A DNA stretch of 43,017 nucleotides from Thermoanaerobaculaceae bacterium. GTDB taxonomy: Bacteria; Acidobacteriota; Thermoanaerobaculia; Thermoanaerobaculales; Thermoanaerobaculaceae. How positions within the stretch are numbered: position 1 is the first letter of the stretch; each line of letters opens with the position of its first letter. The stretch is taken from NCBI GenBank assembly GCA_025456225.1, contig JALOLB010000003.1, forward strand, positions 1 through 43,017. Direction: 5' to 3'. The translations under genes were made by a program, and so were the position numbers. Under the pieces are notes generated by a model. The model worked only from the letters and a program-made list of their open reading frames with translations. It ran no database searches and was not told the DNA's origin. Positions 9,767 to 18,278 of this stretch are shown here, in pieces.

Positions 9767-12254
9767 GCACGACGACGCGCACCGGGGCGGAGGTCACCTT
9801 CGAGAACGGGACCCGGGCCTGGAAGGTGTGGGCGCCAGGGGCGAGTGGCCAGCGGGCGGTGTAGGGGTAGTCGGCGAGCTGCCAGGGGAGGCCGTCCACC
9901 AGCCACAGGACCTGCTCGACCCGCGGCTCGACGGTGGCGCGCAGGGCCAGGGTGGCCAGCTCGACGGGGGTCTCGGGGTCGCGCAGCAGCCGCGAGTCGG
10001 TCTGGGGGGCGGTGATGCGGATGCGCAGGGAGGGCGCGGCCGCCACCGCCGACCCCTCGCCCTCCAGGAGCCACAGGCCCGGGAGCGCCGGCGGGCGCGG
10101 CAGCCCGTTGCGGGCCGCCCAGTCGGCGTAGCGGGGCGGGAGCAGGGTGAAGGTGCGAGCGGCCACGACCTCCCGCGGGGTGCGGGTCGAGGCCGGGACG
10201 CCGGTGCGGGTGTCGATCGCCATCTGGAGGTGGGCGTCGCAGGTGCGCCGGGGCGCGTCGGAGGGCTGCACCCACTCGCTCATCACCTTGCCGCAGAGGG
10301 GGGAGGCGAGCCGGCCGGTGAGGGCGCACAGCCGCACCGGCACGAGCCCCTCCGGGGCCGGGAACGAGAGGTCCTCGAAGCCGTCGCGAAGCTCCGGGTG
10401 GAGCGACAGCATGACCCGCTGGGCGAGGGCGGCAGCCTGGGAGAAGCCGGTGGCGCCCTGCATGGGCCGGTGGTCGGGGCGCCCCATCCAGACCCCGATC
10501 AGGTAGCGCCGCGACCACGCCAGCGCCCAGGCGTCGCGCTGCTCGGGGGAGGTGCCGGTCTTGACGGCCACCGGGAACGGGAACTCGCTCGAGCCCATGC
10601 GCGGGAAGCTGGGGAGGCGGGCCATGGGATCCGCGAGCTGCAGGGTGACCAGGCGCGCCGTGGTCTCGGAGACGAGCCGGCGGCCGGTGCCCTCCGGGTC
10701 GCCCTCGAGCCAGGCCAGCTCGGCCAGCCGCCCGTCGGTCGCGAGCACGGTGGTGGCGCGCACGAGCTGCTCGAGGGTCACCGGCATGCCGCCCACCGCC
10801 ATCCCGAGGCCGATGCGCCGGGCCGGGGTGGTGCCGTCGTGGAGGCCGAGGTCCCGCAAGAACGTGTACCCCTCCTCGAGGCCAATCCGCTCGAGCAACC
10901 CCACGGCCGGAACGTTCCGGGAGTTGGCGAGGGCGACGCGGGGCAGCAGCGGCCCGAGGAAGCGGTGGTCGGCGTTGACGATGCCGCCGGGGGCGCGCTG
11001 CAGGTCGTCGACGATCGTGGCCGGCGTGATCGTCCCCAGCTCGTAGCCGAGGGCGTAGAGGAACGGCTTGAGGGTGCTGCCGGGGGAGCGCGGCACGCGG
11101 GTGTAGTCGATGGCGCCCAGGTGCGCGGCGTCGGTCCACCCGGAGGACGCGACCGAGGCCCGCACCTGGCGACCCGGCAGCTCGACGACCATCACCGCCG
11201 CGTTGCCGACCCCCACCCACTCGCCCTGGGCCACCGCCTCGCGCACGAGGGTGGAGACCTGCTCCTGGAGGCCCAGGTCCAGGGTGGTGGCGACGACCGG
11301 GTGCGCGGCGCGCGCGGCCCGGGCGGCTGGGGAGCCGAGCTGGCGCTCGAGCCGCAGGATGGCGTGCATGGCGACGATCGGCCGTACCTCCCTGGTGGGC
11401 ACGCGCAGCGTCCGGATGTCGAGCCGCGCCTGCGCCCACTCCACCTCGCCGATCACGCCCTGCTGGTGGAGCAGCGACAGGATGCGCTCGCCACGCGCCA
11501 CGGCGCGCAGCCGGCCGGAGGGGCGGAACGGGTTCATGGCGGCGGGGGCCTGGGGGATGGCCGAGAGGTAGGCGATCTCCGCCCAGGACAGGTCCTCCAC
11601 CGGCTTGTCGAGGTAGCGGCGGGCCGCGTGGGCGATCCCGTGCACCCGGTTGCCGTAGGGGGCGAGGCGCAGGTAGTGGGCGAGCAGCGCCTGGCGGCCG
11701 TAGCGGGCGGTCAGGAAGAAGGCCGTCACCGCCTCCACCGCCTTGCGCGGCAGCGTTCGGGCACCGGGCCGCTGCATGCGCGCCACCTGCATGGCCAGGG
11801 TGGAGGCGCCGGAGACCCGCTGGCGGCGCGACAGGTTCTGCCAGGCGGCACGGCCCGCGGCCAGGGGGTCCACGCCCGGGTGCAGCCAGAAGCGGCGGTC
11901 CTCGATCGCCACGGTGGCTGCCACGACCCTCGGGGGCAGGGCCTCGAGCGGCCAGTACCCCAGCTCGGCGTCCCGCCCGTCCCCGAGCTCGCACAGGAAC
12001 GCCCCGTGCCGGTCCCGGAGCAGCAGCGTCGGCGCCGGCGCCTCCAGGCGGGCACGGGCAAGGCCGATCCCCACGACTGCAAGGGTGGCCACCGCCACGA
12101 GCACCGCGAGAACCTTGGATACAGTCGAGAGTCTGGTACTGAAAGTCGAGAGTCGAGAGTTGAGAGTCGAGAGCCCTTTACAGAAGGTCGAGAGTCGAGA
12201 GTTGAGAGTCGAGAGTCCTCCCACCCACCCGGCAAAGCGGGTCCTCTTTCCCAT
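9762..12254 (-). CDS. pbpC: Penicillin-binding protein 1C (bifunctional transglycosylase/transpeptidase)
   Basis: Transglycosylase GASTLAMQVARM; transpeptidase SPGSTLKPFLYALG; KTGTSPEQRDAWA; Ig-like C-terminal domain; N-terminal TM VLAVLVAVATLAVVG. The start at 12254 is uncertain because the preceding tail is encoded by heptamer repeats. Confidence 0.92.
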   Translation of the reverse strand: MGKRTRFAGWVGGLSTLNSRLSTFCKGLSTLNSRLSTFSTRLSTVSKVLAVLVAVATLAVVGIGLARARLEAPAPTLLLRDRHGAFLCELGDGRDAELGYWPLEALPPRVVAATVAIEDRRFWLHPGVDPLAAGRAAWQNLSRRQRVSGASTLAMQVARMQRPGARTLPRKAVEAVTAFFLTARYGRQALLAHYLRLAPYGNRVHGIAHAARRYLDKPVEDLSWAEIAYLSAIPQAPAAMNPFRPSGRLRAVARGERILSLLHQQGVIGEVEWAQARLDIRTLRVPTREVRPIVAMHAILRLERQLGSPAARAARAAHPVVATTLDLGLQEQVSTLVREAVAQGEWVGVGNAAVMVVELPGRQVRASVASSGWTDAAHLGAIDYTRVPRSPGSTLKPFLYALGYELGTITPATIVDDLQRAPGGIVNADHRFLGPLLPRVALANSRNVPAVGLLERIGLEEGYTFLRDLGLHDGTTPARRIGLGMAVGGMPVTLEQLVRATTVLATDGRLAELAWLEGDPEGTGRRLVSETTARLVTLQLADPMARLPSFPRMGSSEFPFPVAVKTGTSPEQRDAWALAWSRRYLIGVWMGRPDHRPMQGATGFSQAAALAQRVMLSLHPELRDGFEDLSFPAPEGLVPVRLCALTGRLASPLCGKVMSEWVQPSDAPRRTCDAHLQMAIDTRTGVPASTRTPREVVAARTFTLLPPRYADWAARNGLPRPPALPGLWLLEGEGSAVAAAPSLRIRITAPQTDSRLLRDPETPVELATLALRATVEPRVEQVLWLVDGLPWQLADYPYTARWPLAPGAHTFQARVPFSKVTSAPVRVVVQ

Positions 12255-12317
12255 GGGTGGGAGGTGGCACTCTTGACTCTCGACTCTCAACTCTCGACTT
12301 CCCCGTGGCACTCTCGA
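12124..12317. repeat. Heptamer island D: phase-locked GTCGAGA arrays with facing inverted arm
   Basis: 13 in-phase heptamers 12124-12214 (two copies of GTCGAGA GTCGAGA GTTGAGA GTCGAGA); inverted TCTTGAC TCTCGAC TCTCAAC TCTCGAC at about 12271-12298; inner borders CCTCCCACCCA / TGGGTGGGAGG. Confidence 0.95.
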
Positions 12318-12332
12318 CTCCTTCCCTCGAAC

Positions 12333-15300
12333 CTACTTCGGAGTCGCAGGCTGGACGACGACCCGCGCGCCGGCGCCCTGGCCCCAGGTGGCGCCGTCGT
12401 ACATCATCTCGGCGCGGGCCGGGGGCTGGACGTACTCGCCGGCGACCGTGGCCCGGGTGCGGAAGTAGAAGTCGTACGTGCCCTTGGGCAGCCAGTCGTA
12501 GTAGAACGCCACGTGGTCGTCCATGAAACCGACGTAGGTCGGTGCGAGCGTCGCGGTACCCTTCGGGCGGGCCTCCGGCGGGGCGGTGGCGAGCCCGGGG
12601 TTGAGCGGCTCGCACCCGGCGGCCAGGGGTGTCACGACTGCCACGTACGCCCGGTCGGAGGGGTTGACCACCTGCACGTGCTCCTCCACCACGTCCCCAA
12701 CCGCCAGCTCGACGGTCGTGCCGGCCGCGGCGAGGGCGATCCGGTCGGGTGGAGCATCCTCCCCGCGCTGGCGCAGCCACTCGCGGCTCACCACGAACCC
12801 GTTCGCCTGGGGCGACACCTGGCTGCCGTCGGCGGCGGGCACCCAGCTCGTCTCGAGCCGCGCCACCACCGGCCGCCCGGCGCCGGGCTGGAGGGTGATC
12901 TCGCCGGCCGCCGGCGTGTTGGTCTTGAAGGTGACAAGGGGTGTCTCGGGTCCCAGATCGAGTGTGCGGTCCCCGCCCAGCCGCAGGCGGACCTGGCGCC
13001 TGCCGGCCCCGGCGAACGGCGGCTTCACGAGCTCGGAGAGCGCCAGCAGCGCCGCCGCGTTGGCGTTGGTGGACCCCCAGCCGTCGTCGCGGCCGAGGGT
13101 GACGAGGCCGTCCACGAGGACCTGGAGCCGCGGGCTTGACGCATCGCTCTGGATCACCGCCCGGGTGACCTCGGCGACGGTGCGGGTCTCGGAGGGCAGG
13201 ATGCGGGCGCTACGCGCCGTGGTCCGCCCCTGCAGCCCGCCGTAGATCTCCTTCCCCTGGTGGAGCCGCGTCACGATCCCGTCCCACATGCGCGTGGTGA
13301 GCGCCCGGGCGGCCGGGGAGTCGGCCTCCCCGGAGCGGGCGTAGGCGTGCAGCACCTCCGCCGTGCCCTCGAGGTCGAGGTACTCCGCCTTGCGCGCCAG
13401 CTCCGCCGCGTAGGCGGGCTGGGCCTTGCCGGCCTGCACGAGGGCGATGAGCGCCCAGGAGCGCTCGGCGAACGACTCCCCGTCGATGAACCGCGAGTAG
13501 TCGGAGCGCAGCGCCTGCTCGAGGGTGCGGGTGAGGCGGTCCATGAGCTTCGGATCGACGGGGTAGCCCGCCTCCTTCGCCTCGACGAGGAGCTGCACGG
13601 TCCAGGCGGTGAGGGAGACGTATCCGGGTCCACCCGGCCAGTACGCCACCAGCCCCTGGCCGTCCACGGCCTTGCCGATCCAGTCGAGGGTGTCCGCCAC
13701 CGCTCGCTGCAGTGCCTCCTCCCCGCCCTCCTGCGCGAGCAGCCCGCGCAGGCGCGCCATCGCCACCTGGGCGCGGGTGCGGGAGATGCGCTGCTCGGTG
13801 CAGCCGTACGGGTAGTCGAGCAGGAACGAGAGCCCGGCCGCCATGCGCACCAGGCCGGCCTGCTCGGAGAGCACGAGGGTGCGCCGCACCGTGCCGGGCC
13901 GCGGCGGGTCGGGGACGGCGGACACGGCGAGCGGCTTCCCGGACTCCAGCTCCTGCATCTGCCGCACCACCATGCGCGCCCGGTCGGGCTGGATCGGCAG
14001 CCTGACCTCGAAGGCATCGCGAGCCCCGTCGGCGGTGCGCGCCACCGCCACCCGGAACGTCACGTCCTTGCGGGACAGCGTGCCTTCGGCATCCACCCCC
14101 GGGGTCGTGACGGTGACCGGGAAGTCGATGCGCAGGGGCTGGTTGGGCACCCAGGCCAGGTCGCGGCTGGCGCCCCCGTCCAGGGTGACGCCCTCCACCT
14201 GCCACTCGGCCTTCCCGGGTCCGCCCTCACCCTCGACGACGCGGCCGATCGCCGCGGCGGTGAACCGGTCCCCCGGCCGCACGAAGCGCGGCAGCGCCGG
14301 CTGCACGATGACCGGGAGGCGGACGGCGATCTGGGAGACGCCGACCCCGAAGCGGTCGGGGCCGGACGCGGCCTTCGCCCGCAGCTTGAACACCGTGAGG
14401 TTGTCCGGCAGCTCGACGGTGACGGTGGCGACACCATCGGGCCCCACCTGGATCGCCGGGTTGTAGAACGGCACGCTCTTGAAGTTGCGGCGCACCGTGG
14501 TGCGCTCGAGCAGCCCGCCCTCCTCGCCCTCGTCGCCCCCCGGCAGCTCGGCGAACGCCAGCTCACCGAATGCCAGGTTGCGGGTGTCCCGCACCGTCAG
14601 GCGCGAGCGCACCGGGTCGATGAAGTCGGGGAGCGGGTCGAGTCGCTGCTCCCGCCCCAGGGCCAGCACCGCGGCGTCCACGAGCCACAGGGTCACCTCG
14701 CCGGGCAGCGGGCGGCCCTTGGGATCGGAGAGCCTGATGGTGACCTCGACCTCGCTGCCGGGCAGCGCCCGCTCGGGGTGCACGAGCGTCACCTCGACGC
14801 GGTTCGAGACCGCGCTGACCTGGAGCCACGTGGTGGCGGCCATGGTGGTGGGCTTGCCGAGGTCGGCGGTGGAGCCGGCGGCCGGCGCCGAGCCGGCGAC
14901 CCGGCCGCGCATGAGCACGGCGTGCACCGGCAAACGTGGCACGAAGGACGGCAGCACCGGCACCTCGACCGTGGCGGCGCCGCCCGAGACCTCCACCCAC
15001 CGGTACTGGTTGCCCTCCGGGGCCTCGACCACGAGCAGCGCGCGCGCCGCCTGGAACGGGCTCTGCAGCACCAGCTTCGCCGTGTCTCCGGGGTCGTAGG
15101 CCGGCTTGTCGGAGGACATCGTGAAGACCGGCGTGGCGGGCTTCGGCCAGCTCTGGGGCTCGGGGCCCCCGGCATAGAGGTCCACCGAGACGGTCTGGGA
15201 GCGCCCCAGCCGGTCGGCGGCCTCGAGCTCGACGATGTAGACGCCGGCGGTGGGGATGGCGAGCGGCACGGTGACGGCCGCGGCGCCGCTCGTGACCGTG

Positions 15301-18278
15301 GTCTCGGAGAGCTGCTCGTCCACGACATCGGTGAGGTAGCGGGCCTGCCCCTGGGCGAAGTCCGAGGCCTGCAGCACGGAGTGCCACTGGCGGTGCTTCA
15401 GCCGCACCGTCACCGGCAGCCCGGCGAGCGGCGTGTCATCCACCCCCAGCACCAGCACCTGGGGCTCGATGGTCGTGGCGTTGGCCAGGAAGCGTGGCGC
15501 CAGCAGGCCGAGCACGAAGGGCGGCACCGCCACGACCTGCTGCACGGCGGTGACCGTCTGGTCGTCGGCGCCGGTGACGGTGGCCTCGACGAGATAGGTG
15601 CGCGGCTGGGCCGTGGCCTCGGCGCCGGGGTTGAGGGTGAGCGAGGCGCCGCCCTCGGCGTCGGTGACGTCCTCCTGCTCGAGGCGCGGCGAGCCCTCGA
15701 ACCTCCGCGCACCGGCGAAGCGCGCGTCGGAGGAGAACAGGAACCCCTCCTGGCCCTTGGGCTGCCAGGCGTAGGGGAACTGGGTGACCCGCCAGCGCAC
15801 CGGCCGGCCGGCCACCCGGCCACCGGCGTAGTAGGTGGCGGTGAGGCCCACCTTGAGCTCGCCGTCCAGGGGCGCCCGGTCGGGGGCCGTGAGGTGGATC
15901 TCGAACTCCGGCAGGCGGTAGGCCTCCATGCGGAAGGCGACCTCGGCGATCCGCTCCTGGGTGGGCAGCTCGAGGGCGGCCGTGAACGTCCCGGTCGGCA
16001 GGTCGTCGGCCGAGAACGCCTGGTAGAACCCGCCGCTCGGCGACAGCTCGACGGGGAAGCGCCAGACGATGTCGCCCGGCCCTTCCACGAGCAGGGTGCC
16101 GCTACCCTTCAGGGGCGTGAGCTGCCCGTGGAAGCGCTGGCGCACCCACCCCTTGATGTGCACCGTCTCCTCGGGGCGGTAGACCGGGCGCTCGGTGAAG
16201 ATGTGGCACAGCCGGCGGGGGATCTCGGGTCGCCCGGCCAGACTCTCGTGCGTCCACTGCAGCCAGGTCTGGCGGGTAGGCTGCCAGCGGTTGTCGGCGA
16301 AGCCGTCGGGAGCGCGGTCCGGGTCCAGCACCAGCGAGTCGCCGTCCTTCTCGACCACCAGGCGGCGCACCTCCACGGAGCGGGTCGGCCGGAAGCCGGG
16401 GACGGCCCATCGCAGTGTGCCGTCGGCTCCGGTCGTGCCCTCGAAGAGCGTCTCCCAGGTCGTCTGGCCGGTCGACACGGAGCCCTCGACCCGTACCCGC
16501 GCGCCCGGCACCGGCTGGCCGCTCGACAGCGCCGTCACGGCGAACACCACCGCCCCGGGCTCCTCCAGGGTGGCGAGCGCCAGGTCGGTGACCTGCAGGC
16601 GCATCCAGGCGCGCTCGTTGCCGGTTCCCAGTCGGCGGATGCCCACCAGGTAAGTCCCGGGCCGGGACTTGCCGCCGGCCTTCGCCAGATGGGCCGCCAG
16701 GTCGAGGCCGAACGTCGCGGCCCCGCCCTCGGTGCGCAGGGGCAGATCGATCAGGGTCGAGACCTGGGGGGAGCCGAGGGCCGACAGGTGCTGGCGGAGC
16801 TGCCACTCGTCGATGCTGCGGTCCGCTGCCGTGTGGGGTGCCGGCTCCTCGCCGGGTCCAGGCGGGCGCTGGCTCTCGTCGGTGCGCACCGCCGAGGTCG
16901 GGAACGGCCAGAACGTGCGATCGAGTGGGTCGACGCGGTGGATGCGCAGGTCCACGCGCTCGTCGCCGCGTCCCTGCAGCGGGGCCATCTGCGGCCCGTA
17001 ACGTTCGACGATGCCGGAGGTGGCGCCCCACTGCAGGAACGCCGCCTTGCGGGGGAACGCCAGGAAGACCTCGGACTCCCCCTGGAGGTCGAGGCCGCGC
17101 CCGTGGGTGTCGGACAGCGACGTGGGCACCACGGCGACGCGGTAGAGGGTCTCCCGGGCGAACGAGCCGCTCACCGTGAGGCTCGTGCCGCTCACCGCGA
17201 AGGTCAGGTTGTCAACGGCCGGCGAGAGGCGCACCAGGTTGCGGGCCTCCACCGGCCCGAGCGCCTGGGGCGGCGACGAGAACCGCAGCACGAGCCGCGG
17301 CGAGTCGGCCTCGCACTGCAGCGCCTGCTCGCGGGAGTATCGGGACCCGGCCGGCGTCAGGGGGACCTGGGCCGCGCCGCACCCCATCGTCAGCACGCGG
17401 AACGGCTCGGCGGTGGAAAAGCTCACTCGCGCGAACGAGCGATCGGCCGAGTCGTCCAGGCTGAGGCGCAGGTGGACGATCGCCCGCGTGCCCAGGGCGA
17501 CCGGCTGGCGGAGCTGCACGACATAGGTCGCGGCATCCGCGCGGTTACTCCGCTCGGGGACCTTGATCGTGAGGTCCTCGCCCTCGAGGAAGCGGCCTCC
17601 GCCCGGCTCCACCCCGGGAAGGGGCCGCAGCTCGATGCGCACCATGCGTGCCAGGGCAGCCTCGTCGAGGGGCTCCGGGAAGGTGAGCGTGATGCCGTCC
17701 ACGGGCTCGAGCCCCTCCGCCCCGTTGGCGGGCAGACTGGAGGTGGGGGCGGACATCAACGTCATGAGGGGCTGGCGCGTGCCCCCCACCGTCACGACAA
17801 ACTGCCCGAGGGGAGGCCAGGGCTCGGCCGGCCTGAACTGCAGGGTGCGCGCGTCGAGCCACGTCCACGCCCCGGGGTGGTTCGGCTCCATTCGCACGAC
17901 GCGATCGGGCCGGTCCTCGGGCCCGCCGGTGGCCGGTCCGGCGTCGGCGGCGAAGAACACCGTGACCGGATCCCACCGGCGCAGGAAGTGGTCGGGCACC
18001 ACGACCGTGCCGGAGACCCCCGCCGGACGCGCCAGGGCCGGGGTCGGAGCCGGCTGGGTCTGAGCCGATGCCTGCCCCATGCCCGCCACCACCGTCGCCA
18101 CCACCAGCCAGGTCAAGGTCAACAGTACTCCAGGTCGGCCCGCTGGAAGGCTGGCTGCGACCGGGCGGGTGGGGGATGTGAGGGTGGGTTCGCCGGGTGG
18201 AGTGAGGGGGCAACCGTGAACTGACAACTGGGTGGTGGTTGGGGGCACACTGCTCTGCCGGCGTGACATGGTCATCAC
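12333..18278 (-). CDS. Bacterial alpha-2-macroglobulin family protein (YfhM-like) with thioester motif
   Basis: MG-domain architecture; thioester motif YPYGCTEQRISRTRAQVAM; FTERPVYRPEETVHIKGWVR and DKPAYDPGDTAKL signatures; adjacent to pbpC; GTGA start/stop overlap with the upstream gene. Confidence 0.93.
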   Translation of the reverse strand: MMTMSRRQSSVPPTTTQLSVHGCPLTPPGEPTLTSPTRPVAASLPAGRPGVLLTLTWLVVATVVAGMGQASAQTQPAPTPALARPAGVSGTVVVPDHFLRRWDPVTVFFAADAGPATGGPEDRPDRVVRMEPNHPGAWTWLDARTLQFRPAEPWPPLGQFVVTVGGTRQPLMTLMSAPTSSLPANGAEGLEPVDGITLTFPEPLDEAALARMVRIELRPLPGVEPGGGRFLEGEDLTIKVPERSNRADAATYVVQLRQPVALGTRAIVHLRLSLDDSADRSFARVSFSTAEPFRVLTMGCGAAQVPLTPAGSRYSREQALQCEADSPRLVLRFSSPPQALGPVEARNLVRLSPAVDNLTFAVSGTSLTVSGSFARETLYRVAVVPTSLSDTHGRGLDLQGESEVFLAFPRKAAFLQWGATSGIVERYGPQMAPLQGRGDERVDLRIHRVDPLDRTFWPFPTSAVRTDESQRPPGPGEEPAPHTAADRSIDEWQLRQHLSALGSPQVSTLIDLPLRTEGGAATFGLDLAAHLAKAGGKSRPGTYLVGIRRLGTGNERAWMRLQVTDLALATLEEPGAVVFAVTALSSGQPVPGARVRVEGSVSTGQTTWETLFEGTTGADGTLRWAVPGFRPTRSVEVRRLVVEKDGDSLVLDPDRAPDGFADNRWQPTRQTWLQWTHESLAGRPEIPRRLCHIFTERPVYRPEETVHIKGWVRQRFHGQLTPLKGSGTLLVEGPGDIVWRFPVELSPSGGFYQAFSADDLPTGTFTAALELPTQERIAEVAFRMEAYRLPEFEIHLTAPDRAPLDGELKVGLTATYYAGGRVAGRPVRWRVTQFPYAWQPKGQEGFLFSSDARFAGARRFEGSPRLEQEDVTDAEGGASLTLNPGAEATAQPRTYLVEATVTGADDQTVTAVQQVVAVPPFVLGLLAPRFLANATTIEPQVLVLGVDDTPLAGLPVTVRLKHRQWHSVLQASDFAQGQARYLTDVVDEQLSETTVTSGAAAVTVPLAIPTAGVYIVELEAADRLGRSQTVSVDLYAGGPEPQSWPKPATPVFTMSSDKPAYDPGDTAKLVLQSPFQAARALLVVEAPEGNQYRWVEVSGGAATVEVPVLPSFVPRLPVHAVLMRGRVAGSAPAAGSTADLGKPTTMAATTWLQVSAVSNRVEVTLVHPERALPGSEVEVTIRLSDPKGRPLPGEVTLWLVDAAVLALGREQRLDPLPDFIDPVRSRLTVRDTRNLAFGELAFAELPGGDEGEEGGLLERTTVRRNFKSVPFYNPAIQVGPDGVATVTVELPDNLTVFKLRAKAASGPDRFGVGVSQIAVRLPVIVQPALPRFVRPGDRFTAAAIGRVVEGEGGPGKAEWQVEGVTLDGGASRDLAWVPNQPLRIDFPVTVTTPGVDAEGTLSRKDVTFRVAVARTADGARDAFEVRLPIQPDRARMVVRQMQELESGKPLAVSAVPDPPRPGTVRRTLVLSEQAGLVRMAAGLSFLLDYPYGCTEQRISRTRAQVAMARLRGLLAQEGGEEALQRAVADTLDWIGKAVDGQGLVAYWPGGPGYVSLTAWTVQLLVEAKEAGYPVDPKLMDRLTRTLEQALRSDYSRFIDGESFAERSWALIALVQAGKAQPAYAAELARKAEYLDLEGTAEVLHAYARSGEADSPAARALTTRMWDGIVTRLHQGKEIYGGLQGRTTARSARILPSETRTVAEVTRAVIQSDASSPRLQVLVDGLVTLGRDDGWGSTNANAAALLALSELVKPPFAGAGRRQVRLRLGGDRTLDLGPETPLVTFKTNTPAAGEITLQPGAGRPVVARLETSWVPAADGSQVSPQANGFVVSREWLRQRGEDAPPDRIALAAAGTTVELAVGDVVEEHVQVVNPSDRAYVAVVTPLAAGCEPLNPGLATAPPEARPKGTATLAPTYVGFMDDHVAFYYDWLPKGTYDFYFRTRATVAGEYVQPPARAEMMYDGATWGQGAGARVVVQPATPK

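Noticed and set aside
12124-12317. CRISPR array
   Set aside because: Units are 7 nt and directly tandem, without 25-40 nt repeats or unique spacers, and there are no cas genes.
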